A DNA stretch of 64,000 nucleotides from Ancistrus triradiatus. Taxonomy: Eukaryota; Chordata; Actinopteri; Siluriformes; Loricariidae. This document shows positions 26,801-36,544 of the stretch, piece by piece. The stretch covers positions 207,975 to 271,974 of the forward strand of contig JAJAGP010000882.1 of the NCBI GenBank assembly GCA_025084515.1, in the 5' to 3' direction. Both the position numbers and the translations under genes were made by a program. Under the pieces are notes generated by a model that was given only the letters and a program-made list of their open reading frames with translations, was not told the origin of the DNA and made no database searches. Position 1 is the first letter of the stretch. Each line of letters begins with the position of its first letter.

Positions 26801-28665
26801 TCTGCTCTTCACAACACACGTTTGTGGAAGTGTATCATGGCATGAACAAAGGGGATTTCTGAGGAGCTCAGAAAAGAGTTGTTGATGCTCATCAGGCCTG
26901 TAAAAGGTTACAAAACCATATCTTAAGTTCTAAGCAATTGAAGGCCTCTCTGACAATTTGCTAATGTTAAGGTTCATGAGTCCACCATCAGAAGAACACG
27001 GAACAATAATGGTATGCATGGGCAGGGGTGAAAAAGCAAGGGGGGGGGAGAAAGCCACTGCTCTCCAAAAAAGAACAGGGGGGGCTGTAACTCGTCTGCT
27101 GCAGTTTGCTCAAAGATCACATGGACAAGGCAGAAGGCTACTGGAAGAATGTTTTTTTGTGGACGGAAATAAAAAGGGAATAAAGACCAAAATAGAACTT
27201 TTTGGCTTAAAAGAAAGTGTCATGTTAGGAGAAAGGAAAAACACTGCATTCCAGCATAAGAACCTTATCCCATCTGTGAAACATGGTGGTGGTAGTATTA
27301 ATCGTTTTGGCCTGTTTTTTTGCTGGCATCTGGGCAGGACGGCTTGCCATCATTGATGGAACATGATGAATTCTGAATTGAGGTCAGAGAATTTCTAAAG
27401 GAAGTGTCAGGACATCTGTCCCTAAAAGCTCAAGAAGGGAAAATGGTGGGTCATGCAGCAAGACAACGAACCCTAAGCACACAAGTCGTTCTACCAAAGA
27501 ATGGTTAAAGAAGAATAAAGTTAATGTTTTGGAATGGCCAAGTCAAAGTCCTGAACTTAATCCAATGGAAATGTTGTGGAAGGACCTGAAGCGAGCGGCT
27601 AATATGTGGAAACCCACCAACATCCCAGAGCTGAAGCTGTTCTGTACGGAGGAATGGGCTAAAATTCCTCCAAGCCGGTGTGCAGGACTGATCAACAGCT
27701 ACAGGAAACGTTTAGCTGCAGTTATTGCTGCACAGGGGGGTCACACTAGATATTGAAAGCAAAGGTTCACATAGTTTTGCCACTCATGTTGGATCATTTT
27801 CCTCAATAACTAAATGACCAAGTATAATATTTGTGTCTCATTTGTTTAACTGGGTTCTCTTTATCTACTTTTAGGACTAGAAAATCTGATGATGTTTTAG
27901 ATCATATTTATGCAGAAATACAGAAAATTCTAAAGAGATCACAAACTTTCAAGCACCACTGTATACTGTATACATCATAGCATTTTCCTCACTACATTTC
28001 CCAGCGCTCATCACTCCCACCACCTGACTCCCCACGTCACGCACTGCCGACTTCCTTCATCTAGCGCAAACTGACTCAAAACATTGGAGGGTTCTTTACC
28101 TCACTAATATGTATTGTCCAATGACCTTATTACATCAGAAACCCATTCTGATTCAAATATATACCCTTAGTACAGCCAACACTGAAAAATTACCAGTGCT
28201 GTTCAAACCAATTGTTAGTTTCTTATTATATTTGTAATTACCTTGCCGTTTTATTCTCCCGAGACACCACAATTTTGTATGCAACCTTGGCTAACCTCAG
28301 CAAAACTAAATATTGCGATATGCAATATGTAATCACCATATGATAGATATACAGTTCTGAGCAAAGAGCGTCATGCGCTTGGCTCATCCGTGGACCAGAA
28401 GCCCAGAAAAAGCTCACTATAGCCTGGATATTCTTTCACTATAATTAGGGTCAGATCCCTTTTAGACCTGACCTTAATTATAGTGAAAGCATAAACTCAT
28501 TAAAGTCATATTACGAAGCACACACAGACACGCCTGGGCAGAGCTTGTAGTCTGGGCATCGAGTAAGGATCATTAAGCAGGCCTGTGTTTGATGCATAAG
28601 CCAGCTGGCTTGTGGTTTCTCTTCATACTAATCTCCTGCAAAAGCAAGGTACCATCCCTCTTCCA

Positions 28666-28710
<45 letters not shown>

Positions 28711-31700
28711 GGGCATTGTTAAAGCAAGACATACAACAGGTGTGCTGCTTTATCAGAGTGGCTGGTAGTTTGAAAGGCTATACGCTGATGCAATGGAGCA
28801 TGTCGGATCAGGGATAGAGGAACCTCCAAGTCTCACACAGTGCATCTCCAGTATGGATGCTCCGAATTATTGTCTTTCAACTGCCTGATACGAAACATTT
28901 AACACACTCTATAAAGTTCTCAGATAACACAAACATGGCTTTCATGCCCTGATTCTTTCCTATAACAAAAACTCACGCACATGTACACCGATAAGCCATA
29001 CGATTAAAGCCAGCTTGTTTCTGCACTCATTGTCCATTTCATCAGCTCAGCTTATCATACTGGTACACTTTGTAGTTCTTACTTACAGAGTGTAGTCCTG
29101 CATGCTTTGATAGCCCTTTTCGCCCTGTTCTCTAATGGTCAGGACCAGCGCAGACCAGGAACTATTTGGGTGGTGGATCATTCTCAGAACAGACAGCAGT
29201 GCTGCTGGAGTCTTTAAACACCTCAGTGTCACTGGAGGACTGAGAATAGCCTACCAACCAAGAAATGGCCAACATCTGTCCTGTCTAGCAACAGAAAAGC
29301 TACTGTCTCCGTCTTTACATCCACAAGGTGGACCAACAAGGTGTCTAACAAGAAGTGGGCACAGTGTTCCAGACTCCAACTGCACTGCTGTCTGACCCAG
29401 TTGTACCAGCAGAATAAATGTATGCGATGCCCCTGTGCAGGACAGGCATGCCCTTCCAATGCCCGTCTATGATAACAAGCATCCTTTGTTATCTGGGATT
29501 GGCTCCAGACACAGCTGTGACATTGACAAGGCAAAAGCAACATTAAAACGTGGGAAAATGTTAATATTATCATGATGGATTTATGTCCCTTACAGCGAAG
29601 AGCTCATCAGTAAGGTAATGAGTATGCTTATCCTCAAGGGTTGTGTCTCTCCATTTAGCCAATCAACACACCAGCAATGATGTTAAAGCCTCCACTAGCA
29701 TTGTGTTAGAACAGTTAGAAACTCTTCTTCTTGTCAGGCCAGAGCTTGCGCTGGGACATAAACCAAGCATGCGGACCTGAGTCTTTAAACAGCGTGTATC
29801 AAAGATCAGTGAAAAAAAAGTGTATCTACACCAAGTGTGCAGTTAAACCATTATGATCATACTGGAATGTGAATAATGTGAAGCATCAGAAAGACTGCAC
29901 ATCAGGAAACAGCAAGAAGCCGTGCTCGCCCTCAAATCAGACTCTCAGCACGACAGACAGACTTCCTTTCACCACTAGACAAGTGGGTTATGCCAAAAGT
30001 GGGTTATCCCAGTTTTTTTAACCAATCCCGAGTCAGTACCATTTTACAGGGCTTTTGTGTCTGAATCCCAAAGCTATAAACCTCAGAATGAAACCACTAC
30101 TGTGCACACGCGAGTCTCTCATTAACATGCCCAATACGCTCGCATAGCAACCTTTGACCTCCGTCGTAAAAAGAAAACTGATTACCTGACCCCCGCTATG
30201 GAGCGCCAGACTGGATTTTGTCCTACTTTCTGGTTTTTACATGCTTGCATTATACCGTGTTCAGCTGTTATACACAGAACTGTTCCAAAATAGCAGGGAC
30301 AACTAAGAAAATCCCCAAGTTCCTAAATTATTAAACAAATCTAGATCAGATCAATATTTACCAGCGCTAAAATCTGCCTTCAAACTGTGCCAGTTCCCTT
30401 ACATGTCTTCTGTTTTAAAAGGAAATTGGCTGGGTGGTTTTCCAAAATAAACAACATTATTAAAATAAACCAACGCTGCAACAAATCATCAGCTGGTCTG
30501 ATTTTGAATATTGCAGGACTGCGCTCAGTCTGCAGTACAGTGCCAATATGATATTAATATCAGTTTTCTCAATAGTGGAATAAAGGTAAATGATCAGCAA
30601 CATGAAGCTGAAATAAACAGCAATGCAACACAAAACAACAGATCAAGCTGAGGATCTGCACTGCATCCGTCAGCACCATCAACACCCAGTGTACTTATTC
30701 TTTATATCACATTGCTAACTGAGCAGCGGAAATAATACATTTTGAGATACAATAAACAAAATTAAGGTACTTCATTTTAGGTGGCAACAACCATCCAAAG
30801 ACATAAATCAAAATTGATTGATATTGAAGGATTGCGATGCATCTCAAAATCGTGTCAAATACTTTACTTACTTTAGGAAAATACTCTAATGTAGTTTTGT
30901 TATCTGAATGGTTTTTTTAAAGTTACGATAAGCAAATCTGTAATCAACTAAATTAAGGGATTGTGACAATCTGGCAAGAGGGAATGGTGTCACGGTTCCC
31001 CTAACTTTTGGGGGATATCTGAACATGATGTTATATGCATAGTGAACACAAGCTCATATAAACACAGCATGCCAGCCCACCACAATACTGACCCGATTTC
31101 AAGTGCTGGCAGTGCCCCCGATTGAGTCAGGCATCATATTCAGGCCTGACTGGATATTTTTGCTTAGGGATGAAACAACCTGGAGAGGGATCACCTGCCC
31201 TGAGATGGGCTGGTGTCTGGTCCTACACCCAGGGTTCTCTGCAACCCTGACCAAGACAACCAAAGTGTTACTTTACCTGCTTTGGGAGGAGTTACTAAAA
31301 TCATATTGTCATTCTGTGGACTTAATAAAGTGATGCAAGTTAAAAATACAAATGGGGCTCACACTGAGGGATAGCACCCCATTTGGGAACAGGGTAAAGC
31401 ACTTATTTTACCCTTTTTAGGGAAACCTGTTAATTATAGTATTGTTATTCTGAGTGGTTGCCAGTTCCGTCTTATAATTTAATACAAGCAACTGTGCAAC
31501 ACAAAACAGTGTACAAAGTGAGCTTTGCGGTCAATCTGGCAACCCGGTACCGGCTCACTCACCACGCGGCCGGTGTGTCTCTCCACCGCCTTCTTGACTT
31601 TACCGTAGGTGCCTCTACCGAGTGTCTCGAGCAGCTCGTAGCGGTGCTTCAGGTTGTGTTTGTGCTGGTGTTTCCTCACGCTGGAGGAACTTCCCTGAGC

Positions 31701-31778
31701 GCCGGCAGCGTCCACCGGAAGAAGGGGGTCTGCAGCGGCACTGTGCTCCTCCGTCCCGGATCTGGAGAGCGTCTCCAT
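11968..31778 (-). CDS. nuak2: NUAK family kinase 2 (AMPK-related Ser/Thr kinase), complete, 7 coding exons
   Basis: The joined exons (31563-31778, 24085-24205, 20143-20294, 18080-18145, 17847-17966, 13077-13209, 11968-12974) give 1815 nt, a 604-residue protein, with every junction GT-AG and in phase. Seen: glycine loop GRGTYG at 54-59, VAIK lysine K76, HRDLKLEN with catalytic D170, DFG at 188-190, activation-loop T203 in LQTFCGSPLYASPE, and a kinase domain ending near 300. The tail is low-complexity with RESGYYSSPE, SILK/GILK motifs and a VTQVYQQAL end. Family knowledge: NUAK kinases are activated by LKB1 phosphorylation of the T-loop threonine and control myosin phosphatase, adhesion and contractility. 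NUAK2 is preferred over NUAK1 because of the short tail (human NUAK2 is 628 aa), LLPKKGILK followed by RESGYYSSPE, and the C-terminal QALxxxxxL. Intact reading frame; no sign of pseudogenisation. Confidence 0.95.
13077..13209 (-). CDS. nuak2: nuak2 coding exon 6 (C-lobe)
   Basis: 133 nt beginning VDSWALGVLLYTLVYGTMPF and ending REPPQSS plus one base. It follows acceptor GCAG and ends at donor GTGGGT. The typical kinase subdomain IX motif DSWALGVLLY is intact. The 102-bp intron to exon 7 is readable through in one frame, so an open frame spans it; the splice sites and family alignment show the intron is real. Confidence 0.92.
13705..13863 (-). mobile_element. diverged tRNA-derived SINE
   Basis: Reverse copy with tail TTTACAGCAGATGCCTTTAT CCAGAG and body CAACAGTGGCAC. 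Many differences suggest an old insertion. nuak2 intron 5. Confidence 0.7.
14014..14734. mobile_element. same MITE family, copy 2, interrupted by a SINE
   Basis: TA-flanked ends CAGTACTGTGCAAAATGTCC and GCCTAAGACTTTTGCACAGC. A tRNA-derived SINE (14246-14415) is inserted in its middle, explaining the greater length. Lies in nuak2 intron 5. Confidence 0.8.
14246..14415 (-). mobile_element. tRNA-derived SINE nested in a MITE
   Basis: Reverse copy, tail ATTTAGCAGATGTCCATATC CAGAGCGAC, body GGACCCGACAGTGGCAG, ending GCTAGGCTACCACAGTCC. It lies inside the element at 14014-14734. Confidence 0.85.
15369..15684. mobile_element. hAT-like non-autonomous element, 'TATGATACGATTATCACGATAC' type
   Basis: GGGCTTGACAATATGATACG at the left and ATCGATTTTTTTTTAGCTCA GCCCT at the right form the GGGCTG...CAGCCC inverted ends usual for hAT elements carrying ATCGAT-type repeats. 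Length about 316 bp. No transposase. Lies in nuak2 intron 5. Confidence 0.6.
15838..16035 (+). mobile_element. tRNA-derived SINE
   Basis: Plus-strand copy with head GCTGGCCTAGTGGTTAAAGT, B box GATTCAAATCC, body and tail (TTGTAAGTCGCTCTGTTTAA). nuak2 intron 5. Confidence 0.88.
16036..16406. mobile_element. truncated copy of the 'TTTGTGGACA' MITE
   Basis: The interior shares GGAACATGACTGTGAGGTTG and GAGTTCTCCATCAAAGTTTG with the element at 22266, and the right end reads GTACAAACTTTTGGCCATAT AGTG before TA. The left end is missing and replaced by a SINE tail. Confidence 0.72.
17095..17591 (+). mobile_element. Tc1 family A, internally deleted copy with assembly gap
   Basis: Starts CAGTGGTGCTTGAAAGTG after TA, then jumps directly to the position where other copies read TTTTCAATCAATGGGATG, losing most of the left terminal repeat. 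It codes for TRTKEISEELRKRVV, skips to LQFAKDHVGEPEG, then enters a 100-N gap and resumes in the right terminal repeat. It lies in nuak2 intron 5. Confidence 0.85.
17327..17426. other. assembly gap of 100 N
   Basis: Exactly 100 N, the conventional placeholder for a gap of unknown size, located inside a Tc1 copy. The missing sequence is probably the second half of that transposon, so the true length is uncertain. Confidence 0.97.
17600..17700 (+). repeat. short fragment of the LINE-like tail repeat
   Basis: AACCTTGGGAGGATCAAGAC TCAAAAAGAGATC is the inverse of the start of the copies at 48735 and 54390. It is in nuak2 intron 5, just beyond a Tc1 copy. Confidence 0.4.
17847..17966 (-). CDS. nuak2: nuak2 coding exon 5 (DFG and activation loop)
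   Basis: 120 nt encoding 40 residues: IADFGLSNLYHKDKLLQTFC, then GSPLYASPEIVNGRPYRGPE. It contains the magnesium-binding DFG, the LKB1 target threonine (T203) and the APE-equivalent SPE. Phase 0 at both ends. Confidence 0.94.
18080..18145 (-). CDS. nuak2: nuak2 coding exon 4 (catalytic loop)
   Basis: A 66-nt exon, too short to show as a separate open frame, encoding 22 residues with VVHRDLKLENVLLDD. It holds the catalytic aspartate D170 and asparagine N175. Acceptor CCAG and donor GTAAGA flank it in phase 0, and it is separated from exon 5 by an intron of only 113 bp. Confidence 0.92.
19121..19218 (+). mobile_element. tRNA-derived SINE head
   Basis: Only the tRNA-like head and the start of the body: GTGGTTTACTGGTTAAGGAT, B box GGTTCAAATCCC, CTGCCACTGTCAGGCCC. 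Tail absent. nuak2 intron 3. Confidence 0.75.
19338..19535 (-). mobile_element. tRNA-derived SINE, near-complete
   Basis: Reverse copy from ATTTAGCAGATGCCCTTATC CAGAG to TGCTAGGCCACCACAG. nuak2 intron 3. Confidence 0.88.
20143..20294 (-). CDS. nuak2: nuak2 coding exon 3 (hinge and alpha-E region)
   Basis: 152 nt encoding VFENKDKIVIVMEYASKGEL through AVHHCHK, ending in phase 0 at donor GTGAGA. It contains the hinge (MEYAS) and the ISERRKLSERE helix characteristic of NUAK kinases. The exon is GC-richer than the surrounding intron. Confidence 0.94.
20591..20615 (+). repeat. GT microsatellite, nuak2 intron 2
   Basis: (TG)12 or so. Together with the CA tract at 20781 it forms an inverted pair 165 bp apart. 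Confidence 0.9.
20781..20843 (+). repeat. CA microsatellite, nuak2 intron 2
   Basis: Pure (CA)31 or so, about 490 bp upstream (in transcript sense) of exon 3. Confidence 0.93.
21873..22000 (-). mobile_element. tRNA-derived SINE, internally deleted
   Basis: Reverse copy: AGCAGACGCCCATACCCAGA GCGAC, AACGGTGGCAGCTTG, then TGGTCCATAGTCCAGTACCT. Part of the body is missing. nuak2 intron 2. Confidence 0.8.
22266..22779. mobile_element. non-autonomous element with 'CAAAAGTTTGTGGACA' inverted ends
   Basis: Left end CACTATATAGACAAAAGTTT and right end TGTCCACAAACTTCTGTCTA TATAGTG are near-perfect inverse complements. The 514-bp interior (GGAACATGACCATGAGGTTG) is also found at 16045-16400. Tc1/mariner-type MITE in nuak2 intron 2. 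Confidence 0.8.
23700..23995. mobile_element. same MITE family, truncated copy 3
   Basis: Begins AGTACTGTGCAAAAGTGTTA and contains the shared interior (CAAAGAAGCTTGATCAGGAA; AAGGGTAACGGGGTGAAAAG), but the opposite end is missing and parts are rearranged. Lies in nuak2 intron 2. Confidence 0.65.
24085..24205 (-). CDS. nuak2: nuak2 coding exon 2 (VAIK lysine and helix C)
   Basis: 121 nt beginning VAIKSIRKEKIKDEQD and ending HPHIISIYE plus one base of the next codon. It carries the ATP-anchoring lysine (K76) and the helix-C glutamate in RREIEI. Acceptor AG and donor GTAAGT are intact. Confidence 0.93.
24206..26448. other. nuak2 intron 1, proximal part
   Basis: No repeat recognised except a single 80-bp-family unit near 25625. 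No additional exon seen; open frames at 24877-25242 and 26015-26419 look random. Confidence 0.45.
26449..27961 (+). mobile_element. Tc1 family A, near full-length degenerate copy
   Basis: Flanked by TA at 26447-26448 and 27962-27963 with both terminal repeats. The transposase on the plus strand is broken by several deletions and frameshifts. Recognisable parts include AAFQHKNLIPSVKHGGGS-like sequence near 27250-27300 and EWPSQSPELNPMEMLWKDLK near 27530. It has G-runs at 26515-26532 and about 27040 not seen in other copies. Lies in nuak2 intron 1. Confidence 0.9.
28433..28489. repeat. 25-bp stem, 7-nt loop perfect-like hairpin in nuak2 intron 1
   Basis: The arm CTTTCACTATAATTAGGGTC AGATC and its inverse complement at 28465-28489 agree at 23 of 25 positions, separated by 7 nt. 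Function unknown; possibly the centre of an old palindromic insertion. Confidence 0.8.
28666..28709 (+). repeat. CA microsatellite, nuak2 intron 1
   Basis: (AC)22 or so. Confidence 0.93.
28983..29090. mobile_element. short fragment with a 'TACACCGATAAGCCATAC' terminus
   Basis: Resembles the end of the 47530 element (ACACCGATAAGCCATACGAT TAAAGCCA) but only one end is present. Lies in nuak2 intron 1. Confidence 0.4.
29110..29420. repeat. teleost dispersed repeat (TATTTGGGTGGTGGATCATTC family), copy 1
   Basis: Contains CTATTTGGGTGGTGGATCAT, CAGCAGTGCTGCTGGAGTCT and TACATCCACAAGGTGGACCA. This palindromic-looking repeat is widespread in fish and creates a spurious plus-strand open frame. nuak2 intron 1. 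Confidence 0.65.
29421..31562. other. nuak2 intron 1, distal part
   Basis: Mostly unique AT-rich sequence. 31085-31270 (CAGGCCTGACTGGATATTTT, GGGTTCTCTGCAACCCTGAC) resembles a degenerate SINE-like repeat. No exon seen. Confidence 0.4.
31563..31778 (-). CDS. nuak2: nuak2 coding exon 1 (start codon, glycine loop)
   Basis: Encodes residues 1-72, starting METLSRSG and ending ERHTGRV, phase 0, followed by donor GTGAGT. It contains the conserved HKHNLKHRYELLETLG segment and the ATP-binding GRGTYGKV. This ATG is the first in frame with an N-terminus of the expected length; a second in-frame ATG is not available before the kinase domain. The upstream sequence is CpG-containing and repeat-poor, as expected for a promoter. 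Confidence 0.93.
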
Positions 31779-32250
31779 GAGTCCGGTTCTCCAACTCGCA
31801 CCGCGTAGTGGGAGAAGTTCTTAGAGAGTGCACAAAGTGTTCACTGCTGCTGTTTCTTCTAATCCCAGACAGCAGCAGATGTTCTGCTTAATCTCAGTGT
31901 CCGGTAGTTCAGAACGGTTCTCGCGCACTATCACCCAGCTGGATAATGAAACGCAAGAACGTCCAGCCGGTGACACCTGAGCTTTTGCTGTGCGCGTGGA
32001 GCAGCAGATAATGAAAAGGTGCCATGCTCAAGCTCGTGCTCACCAGCCGTCCCACTGCCAGCCGTCATTCCCCTCCTACCTCCATCTCTCCAATGTGAAC
32101 GCGAGCGACGAGGAATGCGTGAAGATAGGCGGGCAGTACGGTCCCCACTTACAGCTCAAGTGTGTGTGTTTTGTGTGTGTGCGCGCAGGAATGCGATGAC
32201 ATTTAGTGACATTTGGCTCATCCAAATAAAAGTGCATTTCAACCATTTTT
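31779..32250 (-). promoter_or_regulatory. nuak2: putative nuak2 promoter and 5' UTR, CpG-containing
   Basis: The sequence immediately upstream of the nuak2 ATG has many CpG dinucleotides (for example around 31910-32140), unlike the surrounding AT-rich DNA, and lacks SINEs or transposons. No clear TATA box was seen, which suits a CpG-type housekeeping promoter. The exact start site cannot be read from sequence. Confidence 0.45.
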
Positions 32251-32279
32251 GTAATTTAAAAAACTTAAAAAGAGAAGTT

Positions 32280-33780
32280 TTGTTTAAGGTTTAGGTGTTT
32301 AGGATTAGTTTTTAGGTTTAGGGCTGGGGTAATGATTAAGAAGAGAGTTCAGTTTAGTGCCTAGACTTTTGGTTAGGTTTAGTGTTTGGGAATACAGTTA
32401 GATTTAGTGTGTAGTTCCTTGCCACTGTCGCCCTAGGCTTGCTCAATTTGGGATTGGACGTAGTTATTAGGAGATAATCTAAACTTGTAAAGTTGCTTTG
32501 AGACAATACTCCATTGTAAAAAGCGCTACATAAATAGATCTGACTTGACTTGACTTGACTAGTATTAGAGCTTGGTTTAGTGATTAGGAATAGATTTAGT
32601 GTTTAGGAACATGGTTAGGGTTTAGTGTTTGGGAGTCGGTTTCAATTTAATATTTAGGGTTAGGCTTAATGTTATAGTGTTGGCGTTAGTGTTTAGGAGT
32701 GGGGATAGACGTAATATTTAGGATCAGGGTTTGGTTTAGTCTTTAGGAGTAGGGTTAGAGTTAGTCTTTAGGATTAGGGTGAGGTTTAGTGTTTAGGAGT
32801 AGGGTTAGAGTTAGTCTTTAGGTGTAGGATTAGGTTAAGACTTGTAGGCTGTTTAGGTGTAGGGTTAGATTTACTCTTTAAAAAAAGTTTTAGAGTATGG
32901 GATTAGATGTAGGATTAGGTTTAGTCTTTAGGATTTGGGTTTGCTTTAGTCTTTATGGTTAGACGTTAGAATTAGGGTTTGATTTATTCTTCAGATGTAG
33001 GGTTACAGTTAGTCTTTAGGATTAGAGTTTGGTTTAGTCTTTAGAAGTAGGATTTGACTTAGTCTTTATAATTAGGGTTTGGTTTAATCTTTAGGATTAG
33101 GTTGAGGTTTAGTGTTTAGGAGTAGAGTTAGATTTCGTCTTTAGAAGTGTGGTTAGGAGTTAGTGTTTAGGTGTAGGATTAGGTTAAGACTTTAGAATTA
33201 GGGTTTGGTTTAGTCTTTAGTGTTAGTGTTTAGGTGTAGGGTTAGATTTAGTCTTTAAAATAGTTTTATGGTATGGGTTTAGATGTAGGATTAGGTTTAG
33301 TCTTTAGGATTTGGGTTTGCTTTAGTCTTTAGGGTTAGGGTTATGATTAGACGTTAGAATTAGGGTTTGATTTAGTCTTTAGATGTAGGGTTACAGTTAG
33401 TCTTTAGGATTAGAGTTTGGTTTAGTCTTTAAAAGTAGGGTTTTATTTAATCTTTAGGATTAGGTTGAGGTTTAGTGTTTAGGAGTAGAGTTAGATTTCG
33501 TCTTTAGAAGTGTGGTTAGGAGTTAGTGTTTAGGTGTAGGATTAGGTTAAGACTTTAGGATTAGGACTTGGTTTAGTCTTTAGGTTTAGAGTTAGGTTTT
33601 TTCTTGAGGAGTATGGTAAGATTTAGACTTTAGGATTAAGTTTAGGTTTAGTCTTTAGGAGTAGAATTTGGGTTAGTGTTTCAGAGTAGGAATAGATTTA
33701 GTCTTTATATTAGGGTTAGTATTTGGATTAGGGCTAGTGTTCAGTTGTAGGGATAGGTTTAATCTTTAGGGTTAGGGTTA
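32280..33780 (+). repeat. telomere-like minisatellite (TTTAGTCTTTAGGATTAGGG variants) with higher-order period
   Basis: About 1.5 kb built from degenerate G/T-rich units such as GTTTAGTCTTTAGGATTAGG. A block from about 32860 recurs from about 33235, and GAGTTAGATTTCGTCTTTAG recurs at about 33125 and 33488, giving a higher-order period of about 363-377 bp. It lies about 500 bp upstream of the nuak2 start codon. Confidence 0.88.
32400..32575 (+). repeat. LINE-like 3' tail repeat, copy 1
   Basis: GTTCCTTGCCACTGTCGCCC, GTTGCTTTGAGACAATACTC CATTGTAAAAAGCGC and a run of CTTGA units (GACTTGACTTGACTTGACT). Same family as 48735 and 54390. Confidence 0.65.
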
Positions 33781-34195
33781 AGTTTATCGGTGGCTCAATG
33801 TTAAGATCTATCGGCTGGAATCTGCATTTCCTAAGGGTCTGGCTTGCAATGTGATGGTTGTTTGGTGTTTTTATGGAACTGCAATTCCCTGGCACCCTAT
33901 GCCAGTGGCTCCAGTCCAGACCCCCCACTGTGACCATGACTAAGATAAGTGGAGGTAAAACTGGTTGGTTGACTTTGCCTTAATAAATAATAAGTATTGT
34001 AATCCTCATAAATACTGGTGGGGGGTCAAGTTTATTTGTCACAGTGAGGAGCAGATTTCCCCTCAAGGAATGAAAGATCTCACTTTTTTTTACTTTGTGG
34101 GGATGTTTTGGCAGTCATCATAATTAAAAACTGATTTAACTTAGGTTGCTGAGGTAAAGGTGTAGCTGTAGCATTTATCAGCAACAGTAATGTTA

Positions 34196-35675
34196 CAGTG
34201 GTGCTTGAAAGTTTGTGAACACTTTGGAATGTTCTATATTTCTGTATAAATATAACCTAAAACATAATCAGATATCAGTCCTAAAAGTAGATAAAGAGAA
34301 CCCAGTTACACAAAGGAGACAAAAATATTATACTTGGTCATTTATTTATTGAGGAAAATGATCCAATATTACATATTAATGAGTGGCAAAAGTATGTGAA
34401 CCACTAGGGTTGGCAGTTAGTTTGAAAGTGAAATTAGAGTCAGGTGTTTTCAATCAATGGGATGACAATCAGGTGTGAGTGGGCACCCTGTTTTATTTAA
34501 AGAACAGAGATCTATCTAAGTCTGCTCTTCACAGCATGTTTGTGGAAGTGTATCATGGCACGAACAAAGGAGATTTTTGAGGACCTCCGAAAAAAAGTTG
34601 TTGATGCTCATCAGACTGGGAAAGGTTACAAAACCAGCCCTGAAGAGTTTGGACTCCACCAATCCACAGTCAGACAGATTGAGTACAAATGGAGGAAATT
34701 CAAGACCATTGTTACCCTCCCCAGGAGTGGTCGACCAACAAAGATCACTCCAAGAGCAAGGCGTGTAATAGTTGGTGAGGTCACAAAGGACCATAGGGTA
34801 ACTTCTAAGCAACTGAAGGCCTCTCTCACATTGGCTAATGTTAATGTTCATGACTCCACCATCAGAAGAACACTGAACAACAATGGTGTGCATGTCAGAG
34901 TTGCAAGGGAAAGCCACTGCTCTACAAAAAGAACATTGCTGCTGATCTGCAGTTTGCTAAAGATCACGTGGACGAGCCAGAAGGCTATTGGAAGAATGTT
35001 TTGTGGACAGATGAGACCAAAGTAGAACTTTTTGGTTTAAAAGGAAAGCGATATGTTAGGAGAAAGGAAAACACTGCATTCCAGCATAAGAACCTTATCC
35101 CATTTGTGAAACATGGTGGTGGTATAATCATGGTTTGGGCCTTGTTTTGCTGCATCTGGGCCAGTACGGCTTGCCAATCATGATTGGAACATTGAATTCT
35201 GAATGATATCAAGATAATTCTAAAGGAAATGTCCAGGCAGCTTCCATAACTTGAAATTCTCAAGAGAAGGTGGTCATGCAACCCAGACAACGCCCTAAGC
35301 ACCAAGCCTTTCCTACCAAAGACTGGCTTTTTGAAAGAAGATAAAGCTCATGTTTTGGCATGGCCAAGTCAAAGTCCTGCACCTTAATCAATGGAAATGT
35401 TGTGGAAGGACCTGAATTGAGCCAGCTAATGTTAGGAAACCCACCAACATCCCTCCCAGAGTCTGAATCTGTTTCTGTACAGAGGAATGGGCTAAAATTC
35501 CTCCAACCGGTTGCAGGACTGATCAACAGCTACAGGAAATGTTTAGCTGCAGTTATTGCTGCACAGGGGGGTCACAGCAGATACTGAAAGCAAAGGTTCA
35601 CATACTTTTGCCACTCACTAATATGTAATATTGGATTATTTTCCTAAATAAATAAATGATCAAGTATAATATTTT
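34196..35675 (+). mobile_element. Tc1 family A, copy lacking its outer right end
   Basis: The left end follows TA and has the full terminal repeat. The plus-strand transposase runs from MARTKEIFEDLRKKVVDAH through a frameshift near 34915, then DEPEGYWKNVLWTDETKVEL to about 35180, with small indels in the second half. The right terminal repeat stops at about 35675 in AT-rich sequence, losing the last 150 bp or so. Confidence 0.9.
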
Positions 35676-36544
35676 TTTATTTATAATATATTTTTCTAAT
35701 TTCTTATTTATTTCATTTAAATACGTTCAATAAGAAAGCCCTTAAATGTATAATAATTTAATTTAATTTTGACTGTACATGGTCGTGTTTTGAGGACATT
35801 TGGCTGGTCCCATATGCATGCTTTGAAGCCCTTACACTCAGATGAGAGCTGCTGCCCTGCCAGGGGAATGGCCTACTTTTAAAACGAGAACTACAGGCTG
35901 CTAAATATACTGGAAATGAATAATACATGAGTGTTGGTTTAAAAACCTTGCACACAGTCTTTCATAGAAGATTTCATTAGAGCACAACTCTGTACCTTTT
36001 TCTTTACCTTCGTCTGTTTCGTGGCTCTTTTACCACTAGTTCATTCAGATATCTTAGTTTCCTGTGAAAGTTCTCTATTTGGTTCCTCTACGTGTTCATT
36101 AAATATTTTGCATAAAATGTTACTCATAATTAGCAGATTTATGTCCGGCAGTGTTTTCATATAAATCACAACCACACCTCTTCATCGTATATGTGCAGAA
36201 ATAGAGGATCTTAAGGGATTTGCTGCCGTCCGTCGAGTGATCTACAGCATTACAAGAATAGCTATGAGATGCAGTTCCATGTTAGACAACTAGAGGCCAC
36301 TATTGGTTAGGTTAAGCCTGGTACATAAACAGATACCGTATTTAAATACTGTATATTTTACCCCAAAATGTCGTGGTTGTACTTTTATCTCATGATATAT
36401 CCCTTTCTAAAATGCTTAGATTATTTGAATATAATACAGAAATACAGCCTTTAATTTAAATAAATGGTTTCTAACAACGTTCAAATAACTCTTTTTAACA
36501 ACACAAATGTAAAGAACTGAGGAAGGAAACTTTCATTGTTTGTA

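Noticed and set aside
32280..33780. True interstitial telomere
   Set aside because: Units are 20-25 bp and variable, not pure TTAGGG; it is a minisatellite with telomere-like motifs.
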